Shown here: positions 35,856-44,623 of the stretch, one piece after another | Layout of the letters: the number at the start of each line of letters is the position of its first letter | Numbering within the stretch: position 1 is the first letter of the stretch | DNA from: Verrucomicrobiota bacterium | GTDB lineage: Bacteria > Verrucomicrobiota > Verrucomicrobiia > Limisphaerales > VHDF01 | Reading direction: 5' to 3' | Assembly: GCA_016871495.1 (NCBI GenBank) | Contig: VHDF01000005.1 | Location: 33,791-97,790 of the forward strand | DNA: 64,000 nt | Program-made: the position numbers and the translations under genes | Notes under the pieces: model-generated | What the model was told of the DNA's origin: nothing | The model's input: only the letters and a program-made list of their open reading frames with translations | Database searches by the model: none

Positions 35856-36551
35856 CTATCTGGAAGCTTCCCTGGCGAGAAGCCATTCGAGATAAGGTAG
35901 GTCCGCCTGCGTCGTGGCCTTGGGATTAGGGGTCCGGCTTTCCACCAACCCGACCGGCTGCCCGATCCATTCGCACGCCGCGGTATCGTCGGTCACCAGA
36001 CGGCCCTCGCTCCTCACCCGGGCCAGAGCCTCGCGAAGAATGCTCACCCTGAAGGCTTGGGGAGTCTGCACCGACCACAACCGGGATCGATCCACCGTTC
36101 TGGCGATGAGGAGGGAATCGGGCGCGGTGGACTCCTTCAATGTGTCCGTGACTCTCTGGGCCGCGACCGCCGCCCCGATCTGCCGGGCTTTCGCCAGGGT
36201 TTCCTCAATCAATTCCGGACTCACGCAGGGCCGGGCCCCGTCATGAATGCCGACAACCTCGATTCCGGGATCCAGGGCCTGCAAGCCGTTCCAGACGGAG
36301 TCTTGCCGCTCCTTGCCTCCGCATACCAAAACGTACGGCCGGGATAAGCCATGGACAGCCGCCAGTTCGTGGAATACGGATTCCATCCCCTGGCGGACCA
36401 CCAGGACGAGCTGTTGCACCGAATCCAAAGCCGCAAACCGTTTCCAGGTGTGCACCACCAGCGGAGCTCCTCGCAAAGTCAAAAAGAGCTTGTCCACGTC
36501 CGGACCCATGCGCGTACCGCGCCCCGCGGCGACGATCACGGCGGCGTTCAT
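35856..36551 (-). CDS. ispD: 2-C-methyl-D-erythritol 4-phosphate cytidylyltransferase
   Basis: A 231-residue enzyme, the usual IspD length. VIVAAGRGTRMGPDVDKLFL is the CTP-binding loop with the conserved Arg and Lys, VGIHDGARP is the central IspD motif, and QTPQAFR plus VTDDTAACEW are the later IspD signatures. It converts MEP and CTP to CDP-methylerythritol in the non-mevalonate isoprenoid pathway. Its start lies 2 bp after the stop of the large PQQ dehydrogenase gene, implying co-transcription with an unrelated function. Confidence 0.92.
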   Translation of the reverse strand: MNAAVIVAAGRGTRMGPDVDKLFLTLRGAPLVVHTWKRFAALDSVQQLVLVVRQGMESVFHELAAVHGLSRPYVLVCGGKERQDSVWNGLQALDPGIEVVGIHDGARPCVSPELIEETLAKARQIGAAVAAQRVTDTLKESTAPDSLLIARTVDRSRLWSVQTPQAFRVSILREALARVRSEGRLVTDDTAACEWIGQPVGLVESRTPNPKATTQADLPYLEWLLAREASR

Positions 36552-36553
36552 GG

Positions 36554-39448
36554 CTACTTGAGATCTCCAAGGAATTCGATCAGATCCGCCGCCTGCTGCG
36601 CCGTCATGCCTTGCAACAATCCCTCGGGCATCAATGAAAGGGCTTGAGCCTCGATCTTGACGACATCCGCGCGGGCAATCGACTTGATCTCACCACTCTG
36701 TAATCGCAGTTGCACACCGGCCTCGCCTCGGGAAACGAGCAATCCGGAAAGAACATCGTCCTTCTTGGATTCCACCACGAAACCGGCAAACGCCGGATCG
36801 ATCAGACGCGAGGGGTAGCGCAAATGCTCCAGTAATTGGGCATGCGTGTATTTTCCGCCAATGTGGGTCAATTCCGGCCCGAATGCCTTCCCTTCTCCCG
36901 CGACCTGGTGACAGACTGAACATTGGGCGCCGCCTTCCTGAAAGAACCATTTTCGCCCGCGGGACGCGTCTCCTCGCAAACCCAGGACGGCTTCGTCCGG
37001 AAAATCCACCCCCAAGGACTTCACCCGCTGTTCCGCAGGCAGGAATCGCTCGAACAAGTCACGCACGAGGTGATGTTCGGATGACAATCCCTTCTCGATC
37101 GCTCGTCTTTTTACCTCCTGCTCAAACTCACCCAGCGAGTCGGCCAGCATCAGGGCGGATCCGGGAGCCGACGCCAGCCGGACCAAACTGGCTTCCGCAT
37201 CACTGCCTCCCTTCCTCGCGGTCCCAAGATCCCGCCGATGGCTCTCCGCGTCCGGGCGTTCAGACGGCCGTTCCCCCAGCGAAGCGATCCATTCTCGAAT
37301 GAGCGCCACGCCCTCTGGGTCAAGACGGCTCGACCCCAAATAAGGCATGTGGCCTTTGCCGATCTTGGCCATGCGGTAGTAAAGCACCGAACGATAGGGA
37401 TCACCCGGCGCCACGATTCGAGCATCGGCCAGCTCGAAATCTCCCTGGGCTGGTTTGGCATCGACGACGCCGCATTTGTCCAAGGGCAACTCCAAATTTA
37501 AAAACATCAGCACGGAACCTCCGGCATGCTCGCGATGGCAGTGGGAGCAGTTGGCGTGCAGGTATCGACGCGCTTTGGATTCCAATTCCGCGTTTTTCCC
37601 TGAAACCCTGCTGGGACTGGTCGCCGGAGAAACAAGGTCCGCGGAAAGCAATCCGTGAGCCGCGATTTCCTTTTGGCTTGGCGTTCCCGCCCAGGGAGCC
37701 GGACTAAATCCCAGCAGCGTGCCGGTCCACGGATTGTGGCAGCGCAAACATTCGGCCTGGGAATGAAACCGCCAGACGAGCTCGCTGGTTCCACCACGCA
37801 CCGACGAGTCGCGAATGCGAAGCGTTTTTTCGGCTCCCCCGCGTCCGACCAGTTCCGCGTCGCTTTGCGCGTCATTCCACGCGTAGGTGTAGGCGTTCCA
37901 GCTTTCCCCCGTGAAATGAAGCAGCTGTGTTTCGATGCGGCGGCGGTTTGGAGTGCCGTCCGGTTCCAAGACCTCCATGGAGTAGGTCTTGGTCCACACC
38001 GAATCGCGCGGAATCACCCAGGCATTGTTGGTCCAGACCAACTGTGTCCGGCCCGGTAGGGCCACCACTCTGGAGCTTTCCGCTCCGTCACGCCATAACG
38101 GTGTGGCGGGTGTGAACGCGTGCACGCCGGGCGCCGGAACGAGGCGTCGCGTGTCGTCGAAGATTCCGGTTTCGCTCAGCCGCCGAGGGTAATGGGAAGG
38201 CTGCCCCGATTTCGGATTCTCGACCAAGCGATGCACCGTGCCGGCGGAGGAATCGAGATAATAGAGTTCCCTTTGATGGTCCTCGCCAAAGGCCACCACC
38301 TTGTTGGTGGTGTCCACCATTTCGATCAACGATTTCACCGCGCCTTGATCATGCCTGAGCGACCAGATCTTGCCGGTCTCCCAATCTCCATAAACATAGC
38401 TTCCCTTCAATCTCGGAAGCCATTCGCCGCGATACACGTAGCCGCCCGTAATCGAGGCCGCTTCGGAATGAGGATGAATCGCCGTTGGCGGTAACAGCGG
38501 GGTCGGCCCGAGCTTCCCACCCGGCTTGATCAACTGTTTGCCCTCCATCACGCTCCAGCCGTAGTTCCCGCCTTTCTGAACTCGGTAGACCATTTCCCAG
38601 AGTTCCCAGCCCACGTCACCCACCCACAAGTCGCCGGTGGTCCGGTCGAAACTCATCCGCCAAGGATTTCGAAAGCCGTAGGCCCAAATCTCCCCCCGAA
38701 TTCCAGGACGACCCACGAAAGGATTGTCCTTGGGAATGGCATACGTCCGCCCTGCGTCACGGCGATCGACGTCGATCCGCAGAATCGAAGATAACAAATC
38801 GCCAAGGTCCTGGCCCGTGTTCAGGTCGTCCGGAGGATCCGGCCCGCGTCCGTCCCCTGTCGAAACATAAAGCATGCCGTCGTTGCCGAAGTGGAGTGAC
38901 CCTCCGTTGTGTCCTCCGCCCAGGAAGGTCAGCAGGATTTCCTCGGACTCGGCCTCCAATCCTGCTTCCGGGCGCGCCGCCGCGCGAAATCGCGAAACTT
39001 TGCTGCCCGCCGGATCGCTGTCTTTCTGCACATAGCAGACATAGACCCAACGATTCGTGGCGAATCCAGGGTGAAAGGCCAGACCGTAGAAGTTGCTGAC
39101 GTCCGGGTGAATGGCCTTGAAATCCGCCCAGAGCACGGGCTGTTGGCCCGGCTCGGTTGGATCCACCAGAAATAGTTTCCCCTTCAGCTCCGCGATCACA
39201 ACATGGCGTCCGTTGGGGAACGGAACGAATTCGATGGGCTCCGCGAAGCGAAACTGAGGAAAGGCGCGTTCGCTCAGGTAGGGGGAGGGAGGTTCCGCCG
39301 AGCCGGTCACTCGGGAAGTGGTCCATGCGTCGCGTCGTTCCGCGGCATTCAGTTGGGGCATCCCGATCCCCAGGAGAATTCCGATCAGCGCTGCCGCTCT
39401 CGCGAGGAAGTGCCAGGCCGGCATGGAGGCGTGGAGTCTCGGTCTCAT
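36554..39448 (-). CDS. Secreted PQQ-type sugar dehydrogenase fused to cytochrome c domains
   Basis: A 964-residue protein with a signal peptide (about 1-36). Residues 60-420 form a six-bladed soluble glucose dehydrogenase/sorbosone-type propeller: GLAFHPGF, GGGHNGGSLHFGNDGMLYVS, YGFRNPWR and GGNYGWSVMEG are its blade motifs. The rest carries three haem c sites: CLRCH (about 567), CSHCH (about 633) and CSVCH (about 840), the last in the putative haem-binding C-terminal domain common in Planctomycetota and Verrucomicrobiota. It probably oxidises an external sugar or alcohol and passes electrons to the respiratory chain. PQQ use is inferred from the fold. Confidence 0.86.
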   Translation of the reverse strand: MRPRLHASMPAWHFLARAAALIGILLGIGMPQLNAAERRDAWTTSRVTGSAEPPSPYLSERAFPQFRFAEPIEFVPFPNGRHVVIAELKGKLFLVDPTEPGQQPVLWADFKAIHPDVSNFYGLAFHPGFATNRWVYVCYVQKDSDPAGSKVSRFRAAARPEAGLEAESEEILLTFLGGGHNGGSLHFGNDGMLYVSTGDGRGPDPPDDLNTGQDLGDLLSSILRIDVDRRDAGRTYAIPKDNPFVGRPGIRGEIWAYGFRNPWRMSFDRTTGDLWVGDVGWELWEMVYRVQKGGNYGWSVMEGKQLIKPGGKLGPTPLLPPTAIHPHSEAASITGGYVYRGEWLPRLKGSYVYGDWETGKIWSLRHDQGAVKSLIEMVDTTNKVVAFGEDHQRELYYLDSSAGTVHRLVENPKSGQPSHYPRRLSETGIFDDTRRLVPAPGVHAFTPATPLWRDGAESSRVVALPGRTQLVWTNNAWVIPRDSVWTKTYSMEVLEPDGTPNRRRIETQLLHFTGESWNAYTYAWNDAQSDAELVGRGGAEKTLRIRDSSVRGGTSELVWRFHSQAECLRCHNPWTGTLLGFSPAPWAGTPSQKEIAAHGLLSADLVSPATSPSRVSGKNAELESKARRYLHANCSHCHREHAGGSVLMFLNLELPLDKCGVVDAKPAQGDFELADARIVAPGDPYRSVLYYRMAKIGKGHMPYLGSSRLDPEGVALIREWIASLGERPSERPDAESHRRDLGTARKGGSDAEASLVRLASAPGSALMLADSLGEFEQEVKRRAIEKGLSSEHHLVRDLFERFLPAEQRVKSLGVDFPDEAVLGLRGDASRGRKWFFQEGGAQCSVCHQVAGEGKAFGPELTHIGGKYTHAQLLEHLRYPSRLIDPAFAGFVVESKKDDVLSGLLVSRGEAGVQLRLQSGEIKSIARADVVKIEAQALSLMPEGLLQGMTAQQAADLIEFLGDLK

Positions 39449-39467
39449 GGATCAAAGTCGAATGGTT

Positions 39468-40892
39468 TCAGGACGAGGCAGAAAGATTTTTGAGGTCGGC
39501 ACGCACGGATTCGTAAGTCGTTTGGTAGGCCAGCACCCGGGCATCCGCCTCGATCTTCCAATGCTGGCAGGCCTGCAAGTAGATTTCGGGCCACCAATTC
39601 CGGTGCTGGGTCAGCCCCTGTTCCTTCCATTCGCGCCAGCCCATCAACACTCGGGACCAGCATCGATCACCATACTCCACGGCCGTGCGCGGGTCCGGAA
39701 ACGCGGGCAAATACCAGTCCCTTCCGATGCGCGCGTGCAACACCTCGTCGGCCCAGTCGAAGTCTTGGAACAAAGCCGCCAGGGGATTGCCCGACGCCTG
39801 GCCCACCTCCCATTCGAAGCGCTTTCCGGTCTTGGGCATAAGTCCCTGCTCAATGAAGTACAGCACCGCGTGCCGCTCGATGGGCTTGAGTTGGGTGTTG
39901 AGCGCGAGCGACCACGTAAAGTTGACCATGACCCTGGGCCAATCGACGCCGGCGGCGGCAAAGCCAATTTCCCCCATCATGGCGTGGCGGGCTTCATCCC
40001 AGAGCTGCCGGGTCATATCGCGATAATAGGACCACGGCTTGTCCGTCGTCTCCGCCAGGATGCTCGCCATCATTTCCGGCACGTCGATTTCCCGGAGGCG
40101 CTTATAGAACATCATCAGGGTCTTCGGCGCCGGCGGAAACGATTCGTCGTACAAAAACAGTTCGGCGTTGACGCCCATGTTGTAGGGGTCGGGAAAACGG
40201 TGGTCTCTCTTGGGCGTCCCATCATACACGGCAGGAGACCGCGAGTGCCAACGTGCGGGCATATTCGCCTGCGGTTGAGTGCCATCCAAGCCGCCTGCTG
40301 CGCAAAGCGCGCCGGCCAGAATCGCTTTCCACGCCTCGAAGTCGGGATGCGCCGCTTCCTGCTGGCACGCTTCCCATGCCGCATTTCCGTACTCGGCCAT
40401 CTCCTCCACATCGGCCAGCGCCAGACGGCAAACACGCACGGACGGATGATCCGCCAGCGCGTGCGTTTCACGGCGATAACGTTCGAGGCCCTCGTGCAGG
40501 GCGGGCAACGCCGAACGATAGATCCCGAACAGGAGGCCGGGCGTGTCCGGAGAGGCGAGGATCTCGTCAAAAAAGATTTCCAGCGCGGGATGGGGAATCG
40601 TGTCCAATCCGAGAGGGGGTTCCCTCATCTCCCCCACCCTTTGGCGCAGTTGAGTGACCTGCTCCGCGCAGTAATGCGCATGGAGGCTGAACGCCATTTT
40701 GAGTTCGTAGACCGGCTCGGAGGTCAACCGCCAGATGAAAATCTGGTGCAGCCGCCGGAAGGCATAGTGAAAGCGTTTCAATCGACGGACGCATTCCTCC
40801 ACGGAAAGTGCGGCACGAAATCCTTCCTCCAGTCGTGCGATTCCCGCCAGAGGAGGCAGTTTACGAATCGTTTCGGGACTCAACATGCTCAT
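39468..40892 (-). CDS. Large ferritin-like (putative di-iron) protein of unknown function
   Basis: A 474-residue soluble, mostly helical protein with two candidate metal motifs: H71-x-H73-x3-E77 in HAHYCAEQ, within a helix that continues LRQRVGEMREPP, and E300-x2-H303 with E308 in DEARHAMMGE, the classic ferritin-like di-iron helix. A further D-E-x2-H lies in DWADEVLHARIGRDW near the C-terminus. It is more than twice the length of ordinary ferritins or rubrerythrins. It lies 19 bp upstream of the PQQ dehydrogenase gene and 63 bp downstream of a receiver gene. A redox or oxygenase role is an inference. Confidence 0.68.
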   Translation of the reverse strand: MSMLSPETIRKLPPLAGIARLEEGFRAALSVEECVRRLKRFHYAFRRLHQIFIWRLTSEPVYELKMAFSLHAHYCAEQVTQLRQRVGEMREPPLGLDTIPHPALEIFFDEILASPDTPGLLFGIYRSALPALHEGLERYRRETHALADHPSVRVCRLALADVEEMAEYGNAAWEACQQEAAHPDFEAWKAILAGALCAAGGLDGTQPQANMPARWHSRSPAVYDGTPKRDHRFPDPYNMGVNAELFLYDESFPPAPKTLMMFYKRLREIDVPEMMASILAETTDKPWSYYRDMTRQLWDEARHAMMGEIGFAAAGVDWPRVMVNFTWSLALNTQLKPIERHAVLYFIEQGLMPKTGKRFEWEVGQASGNPLAALFQDFDWADEVLHARIGRDWYLPAFPDPRTAVEYGDRCWSRVLMGWREWKEQGLTQHRNWWPEIYLQACQHWKIEADARVLAYQTTYESVRADLKNLSASS

Positions 40893-40955
40893 GGTTCGTT
40901 CAAGCTGCGTCGGAGGGGCCACCGCCCCGGAAAACCGCGGACCCTGGCACTCCAC

Positions 40956-41360
40956 CTACTTGCCGGTGGCAATGCGGTCGTTCAGGAGGGATAACGTTCC
41001 CATGAGCCTTCCGAGCGTGACGGGCTTGTAGAGCACGATCGCATTGATCTTTTTGAAGAAGGCTTCGAAGTTGGGGTGGCCCTCATAGGCCGTGACGAAG
41101 ACGAACCGTTTGCACAGGTGAGGTTTCACACGTTCCACCGCCAGATAAAACATGTCCCCCGCCATGTGCGGCATCATCAAATCGCAGATGACCGCGTCGA
41201 TGTCCTCCTTCATGATCAACCGCAGCGCCTCAACCCCGTTGGGAGCCGTCATGGGAATGTAGCCTTGGCACGCCAGCAACTCCTTGTACATCAGGCAGAG
41301 CTCCACGTCGTCATCGACGACCAAAACCCGGTGGATGTACTGCGCTTTGGTGTGGTTCAT
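40956..41360 (-). CDS. Stand-alone response-regulator receiver
   Basis: A 134-residue single-domain protein: VLVVDDDVELCLMYKELLAC carries the acidic pocket, VICDLMMPHMAGD the phospho-acceptor aspartate, FVTAYEG the conserved Thr, and LYKPVT the Lys. There is no output domain. The start MNHTKAQYIHR is chosen since 20 extra upstream codons have no receiver character. Such proteins act as phosphate shuttles or bind partners directly. It heads the minus-strand run with the ferritin-like gene. Confidence 0.87.
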   Translation of the reverse strand: MNHTKAQYIHRVLVVDDDVELCLMYKELLACQGYIPMTAPNGVEALRLIMKEDIDAVICDLMMPHMAGDMFYLAVERVKPHLCKRFVFVTAYEGHPNFEAFFKKINAIVLYKPVTLGRLMGTLSLLNDRIATGK

Positions 41361-41509
41361 GGATGCCGCCAAATTGCGCTCATGCAAATGGAGCGAACCA
41401 AAGTTGTCCCATCGAAGCAACTCTTTTGCGAAGAACAGCTTGATGACGATTTCGATTTGACTCCCACGGCCTTTCCTTTTCTTCTTGGCCCCCCTAAAGA
41501 GCCACGTTT

Positions 41510-42388
41510 ATGAGCGACCCAGCCCAAGTCTTGCGCGATTTCAAACCCTCGAAGGAGTTCTTCATCGGCATCGATTCCGACGGCTGTATTTTCGACAGCA
41601 TGGAAATCAAGCACAAGGAGTGCTTCGCCCCGATGTTCATCAAACACTTCGAACTGCAGGCCGTGAGCAAATACGCCCGCGAAGTGTGGGAGTTTGTCAA
41701 CCTTTACTCCAAGACGCGAGGCGCCAACCGATTCCCCGCCCTGTCACGCTCCCTCGCCCTGCTGCGCCATCGCCCGCAAGTCACCGCCCGCAACGTGCGC
41801 GTCGCCGAATCCGCGGCCCTTGACGCCTGGATCGCCCGCGAAACCAAACTCGGCAACGCCACCCTCGCGGCCGAAGTGAAATCCGGAAATCAGGACCTCG
41901 TCCAGACCAAGGCCTGGTCCGACGCGGTCAATGCCGCGGTCGAAGACATCGTTCATGGCGTGCCCCCCTTCCCGCTCGTTCGCGAAGCCCTGGCCAAACT
42001 GAACGAACGGGCGGACGCCATGTGCATTTCACAAACGCCCACCGACGCGTTAATGCGCGAGTGGTCCGAGCACGGCCTCGACGGGTTCATCCAAATGATT
42101 GCCGGACAGGAAATGGGCACGAAAACGGAGCATCTCCGTTTTGCGGCCAAGGAGAAATACGCTCCTGAAAAGATCCTGATGATCGGCGACGCGCCTGGAG
42201 ATCAAAAGGCGGCCAAGTCCAACGGCGCGCTCTTTTTCCCGATCAACCCGGGCGCGGAAGAAGCCAGTTGGAACCGCCTCTTCCACGAGGCCCTGGACCG
42301 CTTTTTCTCTGGCGCCTACGCCGGAGATTACGAGAAGAAGCTGATCGAGGAATTTGAAGCCTGCCTGCCGGAACACCCCCGCTGGTAA
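41510..42388 (+). CDS. HAD-superfamily hydrolase
   Basis: A 292-residue protein. GIDSDGCIFDSM (20-31) is HAD motif I with nucleophile D22 and D24. CISQTP is a motif II candidate, and MIGDAPGDQKAA holds the motif III/IV metal aspartates. The long cap insertion (about 35-160) is helical. HAD enzymes of this shape are phosphatases or phosphonatase-like proteins. The substrate is not indicated by neighbours, which are a divergent receiver gene and a convergent A-type Fe-S carrier. Confidence 0.82.
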   Translation: MSDPAQVLRDFKPSKEFFIGIDSDGCIFDSMEIKHKECFAPMFIKHFELQAVSKYAREVWEFVNLYSKTRGANRFPALSRSLALLRHRPQVTARNVRVAESAALDAWIARETKLGNATLAAEVKSGNQDLVQTKAWSDAVNAAVEDIVHGVPPFPLVREALAKLNERADAMCISQTPTDALMREWSEHGLDGFIQMIAGQEMGTKTEHLRFAAKEKYAPEKILMIGDAPGDQKAAKSNGALFFPINPGAEEASWNRLFHEALDRFFSGAYAGDYEKKLIEEFEACLPEHPRW

Positions 42389-42406
42389 CACAGGCCGTGA
42401 AAACGG

Positions 42407-42772
42407 TCAGGTCTCGAATGACTTGCCGCATCCGCAGCTTTGCTTGGCGTTGGGATTGCTGATCTTGAAGCCGCCGACTGTCAAAGCGTCGGAGAAATCG
42501 ACCACTGAACCTTTCACGTACGGGGCGCTGAAGGGATCCACCAACACCTTGACCCCGCCCGTTTCGCCCACGTGATCGTCAGGGCGCTGTTCATCGAACA
42601 CCATGCCGTATTTCATGCCCGAGCATCCGCCCTGTTCCACAAAAACCCGCAGCGACTTGCCGGCGCTGGTTGGATCGCGCTCGACCATGGAACGAATCTC
42701 CGCGACCGCAGTGTCGCTGAGCAAGACGACGGATGGAGTGCAGGCAGCAGGCTGGGAGGGCATCGTTTCCAT
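42407..42772 (-). CDS. A-type iron-sulfur cluster carrier (IscA/ErpA-like)
   Basis: A 121-residue protein. The three conserved cysteines of the HesB/IscA family are present: C50 in VEQGGCSGMKYGM and C113/C115 in the C-terminal SCGCG. It accepts and delivers Fe-S clusters to apoproteins in the cytoplasm. Length and motif spacing are normal. No isc or suf genes are adjacent, so assignment among IscA, SufA and ErpA is left open. Confidence 0.9.
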   Translation of the reverse strand: METMPSQPAACTPSVVLLSDTAVAEIRSMVERDPTSAGKSLRVFVEQGGCSGMKYGMVFDEQRPDDHVGETGGVKVLVDPFSAPYVKGSVVDFSDALTVGGFKISNPNAKQSCGCGKSFET

Positions 42773-42962
42773 ACCCTCCTAGCCTAGGCCCGGGGCCGGG
42801 GGGCTGTCAACCGGAGCGCAAGGGTCATCAGCCATTGCGACGGATTCAATCCTGGTCGTCGAACCCAAGGGCGGTTTGGGGCGAGGCGACCCGGCCCGGG
42901 ATGCTTTCCTGCGCGGAGGGATGCGCATTGATCCCCCGGCGGACTTCGCGCAGATTGGACTC

Positions 42963-43355
42963 ATGTCGATCTCAAGCGCACCCTGTGAATCGAGCGGGAT
43001 TGCGACTCGAGTTTCCTGGGGCTTCAGCGGAGTCCTCCTGGTGATCTACCTGCTGACCTTCCATGCCTGGCTGATGATGCCGACAGCCTGGGTGGCACCG
43101 AGCGGGTGGATCATCGCCGTCCTCTTAACCGCTCTCCTTGTTGCTGCGGCGAAAAGGCGCTCCTTCGTCAACACGTTCGACCAGGTGTGCCATGGGGTGG
43201 TCATTCTGGACTTGTGGCTCGAAGCCGTCTGGGTGCGGTGGCATGAGGGCTACAGCTTTTACGGATGCGCGGCAGCGTTTGCCCTGGTCCTGGGCTGCTA
43301 TCGGCTTTGGATGATTCGCGAAGCATCCTTGCCGCTCCCCAATCAGGCTGCGTGA
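42963..43355 (+). CDS. Unknown small integral membrane protein
   Basis: A 130-residue protein with about four hydrophobic segments (roughly 18-38, 43-60, 75-92 and 98-115). No family is recognised. The start MSISSAPCESS is chosen over one 29 codons upstream, because that extension is charged and lacks membrane character. The stop overlaps the GTG start of the methyltransferase gene (GTGA at 43352-43355), so the two are translationally coupled. Confidence 0.6.
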   Translation: MSISSAPCESSGIATRVSWGFSGVLLVIYLLTFHAWLMMPTAWVAPSGWIIAVLLTALLVAAAKRRSFVNTFDQVCHGVVILDLWLEAVWVRWHEGYSFYGCAAAFALVLGCYRLWMIREASLPLPNQAA

Positions 43356-44608
43356 AAGGCTCCCCTGCTCCATCAACCGGAGATGCGAAGGCCGCATCGA
43401 GGCTCAGAATTCATCTGACTCCTGCCGCGGAGCGAAAAGTCCGGCAGCGTCATCCATGGGTGTTCGCGGATTCGATCGCTGGTCTGAGCCGTCCAGGCAA
43501 GACCGGCGAGATGGCGGTGGTTTACGATACGCGCGACCGATTTCTAGGCCTGGGGTGGTATGACGCCACCTCACCCCTCCGCGTCCGCATGTTGCATGTC
43601 GGGTCGCCCGTCACGATCGACCTCGCCTGGTGGCGGCAGCGGCTGGAGACGGCTCTGTCGATTCGAGAAAAGCGATTCGATCCATCCACCACAGGCTGGC
43701 GCTGGATTCATGGTGAAAATGACGGCTGGCCCGGCTGGGTGCTCGACCGATACGGACCCGTGCTGGTGCTCAAACTCTACACGGCGGCCTGGCTGCCCTG
43801 GCTCGACCCTTTGGTGCCTTTACTTCAGGAAAGACTCGCCCCCGCCGCCATCGTTCTGAGACTCAGCCGCAACATGGCGATCGAGGCTGAGAAGCAAGGC
43901 CGACGGGATGGCACCGTGATCGCAGGGTCCTTGCCGGGAGATTCCAGCCCGGTACTATTCGAGGAACATGGGCTCCTTTTCGAAGCCGATGTGCTGCGTG
44001 GTCAAAAAACCGGCTTTTTTCTGGATCAACGCGAGAATCGTGTCCGGGTTGAATCTCTGGCCCGGGGCAGGATCGTGCTCAACACCTTCGCCTACACCGG
44101 AGGGTTTTCCCTTTATGCCGCGCGCGGCGGGGCCCTGATCGTCGAGAGTTTGGATTCCAACCCCCGCGCGTTGGACAGCGCACGTCGGAACTTCGAACGA
44201 AATCGCGGCCTCCGCTTGCCCCGTGACGCCGGGCATGAATTGATTCGCGCCGACGCATTTGAATGGCTGGCTGCGCCCGGCGCCTCCCGTTACGACCTCA
44301 TCGTGCTCGACCCCCCGGCTCTCGCCCAACGAGCGGAGGATCGCCCGTCCGCGTTGCAAGGCTATGAACATCTGGCCCGAAACGCCTGGAAAAGGCTGAG
44401 GCCCGGCGGAATTCTGGCCGCCGCTTCCTGCTCTGCCCAGGTCGGCGCGAAGGACTTCTTCCAAGTCGTCCAGGAAGCGACACGGGAAGGCCCGCGCCTT
44501 GCTCGGGTGCTTGAAACCACCGGCCAGCCCGCGGATCACCCCGCGTGTTTTCCGGAGGCCGCCTATCTCAAGTGCATTTACCTGCTCAAAGCAGGAACGC
44601 GACGCTGA
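43352..44608 (+). CDS. Class I SAM-dependent rRNA methyltransferase (RlmI-like)
   Basis: A 418-residue protein with a GTG start overlapping the preceding stop. Residues 15-90 resemble a PUA RNA-binding domain (RQRHPWVFADSIAGL). The C-terminal half is a Rossmann methyltransferase: VLNTFAYTGGFSLYAARGGA binds SAM, and LIVLDPPALAQ is motif IV. RlmI methylates a cytosine in 23S rRNA; close paralogues have other rRNA targets, so the exact site is left open. An earlier in-frame ATG would place the start deep inside the membrane protein gene. Confidence 0.85.
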   Translation: MKGSPAPSTGDAKAASRLRIHLTPAAERKVRQRHPWVFADSIAGLSRPGKTGEMAVVYDTRDRFLGLGWYDATSPLRVRMLHVGSPVTIDLAWWRQRLETALSIREKRFDPSTTGWRWIHGENDGWPGWVLDRYGPVLVLKLYTAAWLPWLDPLVPLLQERLAPAAIVLRLSRNMAIEAEKQGRRDGTVIAGSLPGDSSPVLFEEHGLLFEADVLRGQKTGFFLDQRENRVRVESLARGRIVLNTFAYTGGFSLYAARGGALIVESLDSNPRALDSARRNFERNRGLRLPRDAGHELIRADAFEWLAAPGASRYDLIVLDPPALAQRAEDRPSALQGYEHLARNAWKRLRPGGILAAASCSAQVGAKDFFQVVQEATREGPRLARVLETTGQPADHPACFPEAAYLKCIYLLKAGTRR

Positions 44609-44623
44609 ACGGCGGCCCCAAGC

